Part shown: one piece after another, positions 1 through 5,993 of the stretch
How positions within the stretch are numbered: position 1 is the first letter of the stretch
Layout: each line of letters starts with the position of its first letter
NCBI GenBank assembly: GCA_947447095.1
Contig: CANFIL010000058.1
Coordinates: 1 to 7,380, forward strand
DNA length: 7,380 nt
Reading direction: 5' to 3'
From: Actinomycetota bacterium
GTDB lineage: Bacteria; Actinomycetota; Actinomycetes; S36-B12; UBA5976
Made by a program: the position numbers and the translations under genes
Notes under the pieces: generated by a model
The model's input: only the letters and a program-made list of their open reading frames with translations
Databases searched by the model: none
What the model was told of the DNA's origin: nothing

Positions 1-644
1 ACTTGGCCGTAGTCACGCACACCTTGGCGATAGCCATCAAGGCGTTGGCGAGCCGCACTCGCATTGATATCGCCGGTGATGGTCGCAATTGACTTGCAGC
101 CTTGTTGTAATAAGTGGTGCGTTGCCTGGCGAGCTCCACCGAAGTTATCCGAGTCAACGTAAGTAAAGTCTGCGCTCGAAAGCGGTGTACCGGCGATCAC
201 GACTGGAAGTCCGCGGGCAGCCAACTGAGAAACAAATTCTTCGGAGTGCAATTGGAAGAAGATTGCGCCATCGACATCGCCGCTATTTAAGTAGTGCGCG
301 ATGGCGCCACTTGGGCTGGTCATGTTGGACACCATCAAGAGCGTCTGAAGTTCGGCGGTTTGAAGAACTCGGCTTACACCGGAGGAAACGGCTGACCAGA
401 ACGGGTCATTGAATACTCGCATGTTGTCGTCAATAACGACCGCGATAAGTCCGGTGCGACCTGAAGCCAATGCGCTCGCTGCGCGATTTTTGCGATACCC
501 GAGGGCTGCGACTGATTCAAGAACTCGCTTTGCACGGTCGGGGTGTACGCGTTCGTCGCCATTGAGAACCCGAGAAACCGTAGCTTGGCTTACACCAGCG
601 TGCTTGCTGATTTCGGCGTACGTCGGCCGGTCTACCGTGGACAC
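1..644 (-). CDS. LacI-family transcriptional regulator, C-terminus outside the window
   Basis: Reading the minus strand from GTG at 644 gives an unbroken frame of about 214 codons to the window edge, starting MSTVDRPTYAEISKHAGVSQ. Residues 8-27 form the LacI helix-turn-helix (YAEISKHAGVSQATVSRVLNG pattern), followed by the hinge-helix region (RVLESVAALGYRKNRAASALASG) and the start of a periplasmic-binding-protein-like effector domain (TGLIAVVIDD, DGAIFFQ, LPVVIAGTP, YVDSDNFGGARQATHHLLQQG, ARQRLDGYRQGV). The family binds palindromic operators as dimers or tetramers and releases them, or in some members tightens, on binding a sugar or other small ligand. Full members have about 330-350 residues, so roughly 120 are missing here. 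The start is well supported: a Shine-Dalgarno GAGGAAGGG lies 5 nt upstream. The gene is divergent from the photolyase. The effector and target genes cannot be told; targets probably lie outside the window. Confidence 0.95.
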   Translation of the reverse strand, partial: MSTVDRPTYAEISKHAGVSQATVSRVLNGDERVHPDRAKRVLESVAALGYRKNRAASALASGRTGLIAVVIDDNMRVFNDPFWSAVSSGVSRVLQTAELQTLLMVSNMTSPSGAIAHYLNSGDVDGAIFFQLHSEEFVSQLAARGLPVVIAGTPLSSADFTYVDSDNFGGARQATHHLLQQGCKSIATITGDINASAARQRLDGYRQGVRDYGQ

Positions 645-649
645 AATCG

Positions 650-658
650 CCCTTCCTC
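650..658 (-). promoter_or_regulatory. Shine-Dalgarno site of the LacI-family gene
   Basis: On the minus strand, GAGGAAGGG ends 5 nt before the GTG at 644. It decides the start codon of the regulator. It is the only strong ribosome binding site at a plausible spacing before any gene in this window; the other starts lack one or have a poor match. Confidence 0.75.
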
Positions 659-668
659 GAGAAAAGGT

Positions 669-689
669 GAACGACGCACAGTTTCGTTC
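669..689. promoter_or_regulatory. Inverted repeat in the divergent LacI/photolyase intergenic region, possible operator
   Basis: GAACGA, 9 nt, TCGTTC forms a 6-bp perfect inverted repeat spanning 21 bp, two helical turns. It lies 25 bp upstream of the regulator's GTG, within its probable 5' untranslated region, and about 54 bp before the -10 candidate of the photolyase. LacI-family proteins often repress their own genes through nearby palindromes, so an autoregulatory operator is possible. The repeat lacks the compact CG-centred form typical of LacI operators, and 6-bp arms can arise by chance. Confidence 0.3.
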
Positions 690-742
690 CTTACAGTCGT
701 TAGCCTAGCGCAGGCCAAACTGCCCTGACTAGTAGATATGGG

Positions 743-748
743 TAACGT
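743..748 (+). promoter_or_regulatory. Probable -10 box of a leaderless photolyase transcript
   Basis: TAACGT fits the actinobacterial -10 pattern TANNNT and is followed by exactly 6 nt (TGTGGC) and then the ATG. Transcription would start at or very near the A of the start codon. There is no Shine-Dalgarno sequence before the gene and no good -35 box 16-18 bp upstream. The same hexamer and spacing precede the DHA2 gene. Confidence 0.5.
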
Positions 749-754
749 TGTGGC

Positions 755-2155
755 ATGGCTCGCATCCTGTGGTTTCGGCGTGATTTACGGATTCATGACA
801 ACCCTGCCCTCGTTGCTGCCACGGAAGCCGCCTATGCCGATGGAGATGGCGTTGTCATTCCAGTCGTCCTGATTGATCCATCATTGTGGCCAACGTGGGG
901 CGCCGCTAAGCAGGCTTACCTCGTCGACTCACTCAAGTCACTCGACGCGTCACTTGGCGACAACCTGTTGATTCAGCACGGTCGTGCCCAGGACGTTATT
1001 CCTGCGATCGCCAAGCAGTTTGATGTTAGCGGTGTGCACTACGCTTCTGACTTTTCGGAATATGGAATAAAGCGTGATGGCGAAATTGCCCAGTCTCTAG
1101 AGCTGCTTGGCATTGAATTTATAGCCACAGGTTCGGGCTACGCAGTCGCACCTGGTCGGGTGACTAAAGACGACGGAACTTTTTACAAGGTCTATACGCC
1201 GTTCTACAAAATGTGGATGAAGCATGGCTGGCGAGCACCTGCCGCTGATCCGCAAGTATGGCCAACGTGGGCTACGCCAGATACGCGTCATGGTTACCCA
1301 GAGCGTCCCGACACCGGCAACATCGTTATTCCCCCTGCTGGCGAGGCAGCAGCACTCGAGCGTTTCGAATGGTTCCTGGATAACGCAGTCGATGACTATC
1401 GGGACAATCGCAACATTCCATCCATCGATGGAACTTCACGATTGAGTATCGCTTTGAAATGGGGCGAGGTTCATCCTCGAACGCTCTTGGCTCGTCTCAA
1501 TGACTCACCCGGCCAGGAAACATTTCGCAAGGAAATTGCATGGCGTGAGTTTTATGCTGACGTTGCGTTCAACCGTCAAGACACAATCGAGGGCTACTTC
1601 AATCCGCTTTACACACAAATGCGCTACGACACCGGCGCAGCGGCCGATGAAAAGTTTGCTGCGTGGTGTGACGGCCGAACAGGTTTTCCTTTTGTTGATG
1701 CCGGGATGCGCCAACTCAAAGCCGAGGGGTGGATGCATAACCGCGTTCGCATGGTCGTTGCCTCATTCCTTATTAAGGACCTCCATCTTGAGTGGACACG
1801 CGGTGCGAAATATTTCTTCGACATGCTGCTCGATGGCGACTTAGCAAGCAACAGCCATGGTTGGCAGTGGACAGCAGGATGCGGAACCGATGCTTCTCCG
1901 TATTACCGCGTCTTTAATCCAATTGGGCAAGGTGAAAAGTTCGACCCCACGGGCGAATACATCCGAAAGTTTGTTCCAGAGCTTGCTCATCTTTCAAACA
2001 AAGACATCCATCAGCCTTGGGCAGTGCTCGGTGGACTGGATCATGGATACCCCGCGCCGATTGTGGACCATGCGGTTGAAAGGCAAGAAGCTTTGGCCCG
2101 CCTTGCTGAACTTCCTAAAGGCGCCCAAAAGCCGCCATACCCTGCAACTGATTAA
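755..2155 (+). CDS. phr: Deoxyribodipyrimidine (CPD) photolyase, class I
   Basis: A 466-residue photolyase, normal length for the family; it splits UV-made cyclobutane pyrimidine dimers using blue light and reduced FAD. Residues 1-130 are the alpha/beta antenna domain (start MARILWFRRDLRIHDNPAL); about 205-460 are the helical FAD domain. Both family signatures are present: TGFPFVDAGMRQLKAEGWMHNR near 309-330 and DGDLASNSHGWQW at 360-372. Residues matching E. coli dimer-binding E274, W277, N341 and R342 are E260, W263, N329 and R330; N366 matches FAD-contacting N378, supporting repair rather than signalling. W370 and W347 match the inner tryptophans of the electron chain, but the outer one (W306 in E. 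coli) appears to be Y291 in an eye alignment. The usual NNGGWQW reads NSHGWQW. The antenna cofactor cannot be read from sequence; 8-HDF is common in actinobacteria. Possibly leaderless; 56 bp before the next gene. Confidence 0.96.
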   Translation: MARILWFRRDLRIHDNPALVAATEAAYADGDGVVIPVVLIDPSLWPTWGAAKQAYLVDSLKSLDASLGDNLLIQHGRAQDVIPAIAKQFDVSGVHYASDFSEYGIKRDGEIAQSLELLGIEFIATGSGYAVAPGRVTKDDGTFYKVYTPFYKMWMKHGWRAPAADPQVWPTWATPDTRHGYPERPDTGNIVIPPAGEAAALERFEWFLDNAVDDYRDNRNIPSIDGTSRLSIALKWGEVHPRTLLARLNDSPGQETFRKEIAWREFYADVAFNRQDTIEGYFNPLYTQMRYDTGAAADEKFAAWCDGRTGFPFVDAGMRQLKAEGWMHNRVRMVVASFLIKDLHLEWTRGAKYFFDMLLDGDLASNSHGWQWTAGCGTDASPYYRVFNPIGQGEKFDPTGEYIRKFVPELAHLSNKDIHQPWAVLGGLDHGYPAPIVDHAVERQEALARLAELPKGAQKPPYPATD

Positions 2156-2199
2156 CGGCCAATGGCGTTGCAGAAGGGCTACGAATTAGACACCTGCCG

Positions 2200-2205
2200 T
2201 AACGT
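2200..2205 (+). promoter_or_regulatory. Probable -10 box of a leaderless DHA2 transporter transcript
   Basis: TAACGT (TANNNT) followed by 6 nt (GAAGAC) and ATG at 2212, identical in hexamer and spacing to the site before the photolyase. No convincing Shine-Dalgarno or -35 element is seen. It suggests that the pump has its own promoter even though it follows the photolyase by only 56 bp. Confidence 0.5.
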
Positions 2206-2211
2206 GAAGAC

Positions 2212-3882
2212 ATGACCGAAACCACGCACGATTCAAAACCAGCCGTCGGCTGGGCACCCATGTTCATCATCGGACTAGGTGTGGCCCTGATCATTATGGA
2301 TGCCACCATCGTCAATGTGATCTTGCCGAGCATCATCGCTGATCTCAAGATCAGCTCGATTGATGCGGAATGGGTCAATGCGATTTACTCGTTGACTTTT
2401 GCCGCGCTGTTAATCGTGATGGGTCGTCTCGGAGATCGTTTCGGTCGCGACAAAATCTTCATGCTCGGCGGTGTCGTCTTCGGCGCGAGCAGCATCCTTG
2501 CTGCCAGCGCAACCACCGGTTCACTCTTGATTACTGCTCGTGCACTTCAAGGCATTGGTGGCGCGATGATGTCGCCAACGAGTTTGTCGATCGTCAATGC
2601 GCTCTACCGCGGAAAGAGTCGTGCAATTGCCTTTGCAATTTACGGTTCGATCATCGGCGGCATGGCTGCCGTCGGTCCGCTGATGGGAGGTTGGCTCACT
2701 CAAACGTTCAGCTGGCACTGGTCGTTCTGGATCAACGTCCCGTTCGCCGTTCTCATTGTTTGGGGCACGTGGAAGTTTGTTCCATCATCAAAGGCCGAAG
2801 GTGAAGTAGGTGCTCCCGACTGGACCGGTGCGATCTTGAGCACCGTCGGTATTGCAGCCTTGGTGTTTGCATTGATCGAAGGTCGGAATTACGGCTGGTG
2901 GAATGCCGTTGAAGATACTGACTTCTTAGGGCGAACCTGGAAAGCTGGCTCACTGTCTCCCGTCGCAGCTGCATTCATCATTGCAGTCGTTACTTTGGTG
3001 TGGCTCTATGTCTTTGAAACACGTCGTACCAAGGCTGGCAAGTCGGCGCTCATTGATTTCGAATTGTTCACGATCAAAACTTTTGGTCTTGGAAGCTTCG
3101 CCGGCTTGATCATCAGTCTCGGTGAGTTCGGAATCTTGTTCTCGCTTCCACTCTTCATGCAAAGTGTTCTCGGTTGGTCGGCTCTTGGGGCAGGCGGGTT
3201 ACTCGCATCGCTTGCAGTAGGCGCGTTCGTTGCGGCTCCGACTGCGGCTCAGCTGGCCAATAAGCGCAATCCACGATTCGTAATGCGTCTTGGACTCGTG
3301 CTCGAAATTATCGCCATCCTTGGAATTGCCGTGACCATCTCGCCAACATCCTCTGGTTGGGTACTTGGCACATGGCTATTCGTTTACGGACTTGGCGTTG
3401 GTTATTCAACCGCGCAGCTCACCGGATTGATCCTGTCAGACATTCCTGTCGAAAAGAGTGGTCAGGCATCAGGAACACAAAGCACAGCACGCCAAATCGG
3501 TGCGGCTATGGGAACTGCAATTCTTGGCACGATTTTGTTCGTGAGTCTGCACAACAACACTGAATCAAATCTTTCATCGGCAGATCCGAGCACCGGCCTC
3601 AGTTCGTCAGCTCCATCCCAAATAGCAGGAGTCGTGGAGAGTTCTGCCGGAACAGTCATTCCACATCTTGGTGAAATTCCATTCATCCCCAAGGATGCAG
3701 TTGAATTTGTCCAAACTCAATCTGAGCTCGCATTCGCAGATGCAGTGTCAACGGTTGGCTATGCTGCAGCGTTCTTCTTGATGCTCGGATTGCTCGCTTC
3801 GCTTGCGCTGCCGCCAGGTGATGCGCACTCGCGCCAAGCAACAGAAACTGACGAGAGCGAAATCATTCACGACTTCGAATAG
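2212..3882 (+). CDS. MFS multidrug efflux transporter, DHA2 (EmrB/QacA) family, 14 helices
   Basis: A 556-residue inner-membrane drug:H+ antiporter of the major facilitator superfamily. Visible motifs in order: motif D1 in helix 1 (IMDATIVNVILP, 28-39), motif A in the helix 2-3 loop (GRLGDRFGRDK, 71-81), motif B with R110 in helix 4 (TARALQGIGGAM), and the antiporter motif C in helix 5 (GSIIGGMAAVGPLMGG, 145-160). The length, the extra central helix pair and the long Ser-rich outside loop (about 447-510) before the last helix are typical of the 14-helix DHA2 group. The C-terminus is a short acidic tail ending ESEIIHDFE. The substrate cannot be told; members export lipophilic cations, dyes or antibiotics. 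It follows the photolyase on the same strand, so read-through is possible. Its TAG stop abuts the stop of the convergent MFS gene. Confidence 0.93.
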   Translation: MTETTHDSKPAVGWAPMFIIGLGVALIIMDATIVNVILPSIIADLKISSIDAEWVNAIYSLTFAALLIVMGRLGDRFGRDKIFMLGGVVFGASSILAASATTGSLLITARALQGIGGAMMSPTSLSIVNALYRGKSRAIAFAIYGSIIGGMAAVGPLMGGWLTQTFSWHWSFWINVPFAVLIVWGTWKFVPSSKAEGEVGAPDWTGAILSTVGIAALVFALIEGRNYGWWNAVEDTDFLGRTWKAGSLSPVAAAFIIAVVTLVWLYVFETRRTKAGKSALIDFELFTIKTFGLGSFAGLIISLGEFGILFSLPLFMQSVLGWSALGAGGLLASLAVGAFVAAPTAAQLANKRNPRFVMRLGLVLEIIAILGIAVTISPTSSGWVLGTWLFVYGLGVGYSTAQLTGLILSDIPVEKSGQASGTQSTARQIGAAMGTAILGTILFVSLHNNTESNLSSADPSTGLSSSAPSQIAGVVESSAGTVIPHLGEIPFIPKDAVEFVQTQSELAFADAVSTVGYAAAFFLMLGLLASLALPPGDAHSRQATETDESEIIHDFE

Positions 3883-5157
3883 TTACAAGGTGGGGTTGCG
3901 CGAGTCGTAATCCATAAAACGTGGGTGCCAACGTATCAATGCGCCCATTAATACGACACAGGCAATTCCACCTGAGATGACCGAGAATGCCTCGCCAGCT
4001 ACGGCTGCAACGGCACCGGCTTCGAAATCACCAAGGCGCGGGCCACCTGCAACAACGACTGTGAAAATTCCTTGTAAGCGACCGCGGTATTCGTCCGGTA
4101 CGGCTGCTTGCAGCATGGTCGTGCGATACAGCGCGCTGATGTTGTCGCCTGCACCAGCTAATGCAAGGAAAAGCAAACCGACCCATAGTTGTCGTGTAAA
4201 GCCGAACGCAGCAATTGCACAGCCCCAACCAACAATGGACCATGTAATTGCTGCACCCTGCTTGGTCACGCGAGTTAAAGGACCTGAGAAGATCGCTGAG
4301 ATCGCAGCACCAAAGGCAGGCGCAGCCGTCAAGAGTCCGACGCGTACTGCGGTTGACCCAATCGAATCCGAATACCAGTGATACGCGATGGCCGGAAAGA
4401 GCGCGCGAGGAAGCCCGAAGACCATCGCCACTATGTCGGCATAAAACGTCATCTGAATGTTGCGTTTGCCTTTGAGAAACGCGAATCCTTCTCTGACGCT
4501 AGCTAGGCCCGGACGCGTTGGCGCTCCAGCAACGGGCGGCAAGGACGGTAATGCCCACATGGCCCACACCATGACAAGGTATGCCAGCACATCAACAAAA
4601 TATGCAGTCGCAACATCGCCTGTGATACCGATCAAGATTCCACCAAGAAGTGGGCCCGCAGTGAATCCGATATTCCACGACAACATCGAAAGCGAATTGG
4701 CGGATGTTAAGCGATCCTTTGGCACGATGCGCGGAATGATCGATTGGCGGGCAGGATTTCCTGCAGCAAAGAACGACGATGCAATCGCCACCAATAAATA
4801 CAGCACGATCACTTCGGTATTGCCGAGTAATGCTTGAGCAAGTAGCAATGCACTTGTCGTCGTCATTCCGATCGCGGAGATTAACCCAATCTTGCGTCGG
4901 TCGTATGAATCTGACATTGCGCCACCGAACAACCCAAGGCTGACGAGTGGGATTAGCTGAAAGAGACCGACCAGACCAACCGCAAACGATGAATGCGTGA
5001 GGTTGTACACCTGGATTCCAACAGCCACTGACGTCATTTGTTGGCCGATATTGCTGATGGAGACGGCGGTAAAGAGTCGACGATACGCCGGGATCTCGCG
5101 CAATGGCGAAAGGTCGATCATCAACTTGGGCACATGCCGACTCTGCCATAAAGTCAA
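3883..5157 (-). CDS. MFS transporter, MFS_3 (EntS/enterobactin-exporter-like) family
   Basis: A membrane protein of up to 424 residues with about 12 hydrophobic helices. Family marks are the N-terminal PLREIPAYRRLFTAVSISNIGQQM, a motif A-like loop GGAMSDSYDRRKI (78-90), the NPARQSIIPRIVP segment followed by LTSANSL (134-156), TAGPLLGG in helix 5, and RGRLQGIFTVVVAGGPRLG in the C-half (358-376). Members of this group export siderophores, macrolides or other small molecules; the substrate here is unknown. The start is uncertain: the first possible codon is TTG at 5157 (a TGA lies 8 codons upstream), with GTG at 5133 and ATG at 5121 also in frame. None has a good ribosome binding site. By fit to the family, where the conserved part begins near residue 16, ATG 5121 (412 residues) is just as plausible. 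It is convergent with the DHA2 gene and divergent from pdxH. Confidence 0.92.
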   Translation of the reverse strand: MTLWQSRHVPKLMIDLSPLREIPAYRRLFTAVSISNIGQQMTSVAVGIQVYNLTHSSFAVGLVGLFQLIPLVSLGLFGGAMSDSYDRRKIGLISAIGMTTTSALLLAQALLGNTEVIVLYLLVAIASSFFAAGNPARQSIIPRIVPKDRLTSANSLSMLSWNIGFTAGPLLGGILIGITGDVATAYFVDVLAYLVMVWAMWALPSLPPVAGAPTRPGLASVREGFAFLKGKRNIQMTFYADIVAMVFGLPRALFPAIAYHWYSDSIGSTAVRVGLLTAAPAFGAAISAIFSGPLTRVTKQGAAITWSIVGWGCAIAAFGFTRQLWVGLLFLALAGAGDNISALYRTTMLQAAVPDEYRGRLQGIFTVVVAGGPRLGDFEAGAVAAVAGEAFSVISGGIACVVLMGALIRWHPRFMDYDSRNPTL

Positions 5158-5219
5158 CCCCTGCGGAGGTTCGTCTCACTACATGGCAAAGCCACCACAG
5201 ATAGGCAAGACTAGGGAAC

Positions 5220-5903
5220 GTGACTGAACTCCCTGACGTTTCTGTAATGCGCATCAGCTATGACCGCGATCAACTACTCGAGTCTGATTTGGCTGCCACC
5301 CCACTTGAACAATTTCAATCGTGGCTACACGATGCAGTCGCCGCTGGCACCGAATCAATCATTGAACCAAACGCAATGGTCCTTTCTACTATCTCAAGTG
5401 ACTCCGTCATCTCGTCTCGCTCAGTGTTACTCAAGGGCATCGATTCCCGAGGCTTAACTTTTTATACAAACTACGGCTCACGCAAGGCTGATGAAATAGC
5501 CGCACACCCACAGGTAAGTGTGGTCTTTCCTTGGTACCCATTGCATCGCCAAGTGATTGTTCAGGGTCGCATCACGAAAGTTTCGCGTGAGGAATCCCTC
5601 GCCTACTACCAAACACGTCCCCATCTTTCACAGCTTGGCGCAATAGCTAGTGCACAATCTGTCGAACTAGATTCCCGCGAGCCATTAGAAACTCGCATGG
5701 CTGAACTGATCGAGCAGTATCCAGACGGCACTGAAGTACCTATGCCCGATTTCTGGGGTGGCTATCTGATCGAAGTTGACACCATGGAGTTCTGGCAAGG
5801 CCGTCGTTCTCGCCTGCATGATCGATTGCGGTTCATCGCCACTGGCGACGACCACCAACTTGATAACGCCCAGGCTTGGCGAGTCCAGCGCTATTCGCCC
5901 TGA
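5220..5903 (+). CDS. pdxH: Pyridoxamine/pyridoxine 5'-phosphate oxidase
   Basis: A 227-residue cytoplasmic FMN flavoenzyme that oxidises pyridoxine or pyridoxamine 5'-phosphate to PLP with O2, the last step of the de novo DXP route and a salvage step where PLP is made directly. Nearly every family mark is present: FMN-phosphate contacts R67 and K72 in RSVLLK, YTNYGSRKA (82-90), FPWYPLHRQV (103-112), substrate-binding RPHLSQLGA (133-141, R133 and S137), FWGG, and the signature EFWQGRRSRLHDR (190-202, R198 and H200). The C-terminus RYSP replaces the common RLAP. The length matches E. coli PdxH (218) with a short extra N-terminus. GTG at 5220 is chosen because an in-frame TAG at 5202 blocks extension, and the next start, ATG 5247, would trim an N-terminal part that aligns with E. 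coli PdxH. An AAGACT hexamer 7 nt before the GTG may be a -10 box of a leaderless transcript. Divergent from the MFS_3 gene and 90 bp before serC. Confidence 0.96.
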   Translation: MTELPDVSVMRISYDRDQLLESDLAATPLEQFQSWLHDAVAAGTESIIEPNAMVLSTISSDSVISSRSVLLKGIDSRGLTFYTNYGSRKADEIAAHPQVSVVFPWYPLHRQVIVQGRITKVSREESLAYYQTRPHLSQLGAIASAQSVELDSREPLETRMAELIEQYPDGTEVPMPDFWGGYLIEVDTMEFWQGRRSRLHDRLRFIATGDDHQLDNAQAWRVQRYSP

Positions 5904-5918
5904 TTCGCGACACATCAC

Positions 5919-5933
5919 TGCAAACCTTTTGCA
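5919..5933. repeat. Short inverted repeat after pdxH
   Basis: TGCAAA, CCT, TTTGCA is a perfect 6-bp inverted repeat with a 3-nt loop, 15 nt after the pdxH stop. As RNA it would make a weak AU-rich hairpin without a following U-run, so it is a poor intrinsic terminator; it could also be a protein-binding site upstream of serC. It may be chance. Confidence 0.25.
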
Positions 5934-5962
5934 AGGTAGAACCGCATTTCGGACGTGGAATC

Positions 5963-5978
5963 ATGAACTGCAGTTCAT
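5963..5978. promoter_or_regulatory. Perfect 16-bp palindrome upstream of serC, probable operator
   Basis: ATGAACTGCAGTTCAT reads the same on both strands with no spacer. It ends 3 bp before the serC -10 box (TAAAAT at 5982), so it fills the spacer and touches the place of a -35 element. A dimeric regulator bound here would compete with or contact RNA polymerase. The -35 region is poor at every spacing tried (AATCAT at 17 bp), which would suit an activator as well as a repressor. No second copy is seen in the window, so the regulator is unknown. Confidence 0.55.
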
Positions 5979-5981
5979 CGC

Positions 5982-5987
5982 TAAAAT
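5982..5987 (+). promoter_or_regulatory. Probable -10 box of a leaderless serC transcript
   Basis: TAAAAT, 5 of 6 to the TATAAT consensus, followed by 6 nt (CATTGA) and then the GTG start at 5994. Transcription would begin at the start codon. No Shine-Dalgarno sequence lies before the GTG. This is the best -10 match in the window and supports the GTG as the true start. Confidence 0.65.
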
Positions 5988-5993
5988 CATTGA

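Noticed and set aside
185..708. Several open frames of 62-99 codons on both strands at the left end
   Set aside because: They lie on or opposite the LacI-family gene, whose continuous frame with helix-turn-helix and ligand domain explains the region.
3977..4381. A 134-codon open frame on the plus strand opposite the MFS_3 gene
   Set aside because: Low-complexity Ala/Pro/Lys/Thr translation typical of the antisense of a membrane-protein gene; no start signal and no family likeness.
5121..5157. TTGACT on the minus strand at 5157-5152 as a -35 box for the MFS_3 gene
   Set aside because: No TANNNT hexamer follows at 16-18 bp, and the element would lie within the possible coding start; left unannotated.
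5184..5194. TGGC-AAA-GCCA hairpin upstream of pdxH as a terminator or operator
   Set aside because: Only 4-bp arms and no U-run; such repeats are expected by chance in 7 kb.
4592..5254. A 220-codon open frame on the minus strand starting upstream of the MFS_3 gene
   Set aside because: It overlaps the MFS_3 gene in another frame, its product is rich in Cys, Arg and His with no family pattern, and the MFS frame is clearly the coding one.
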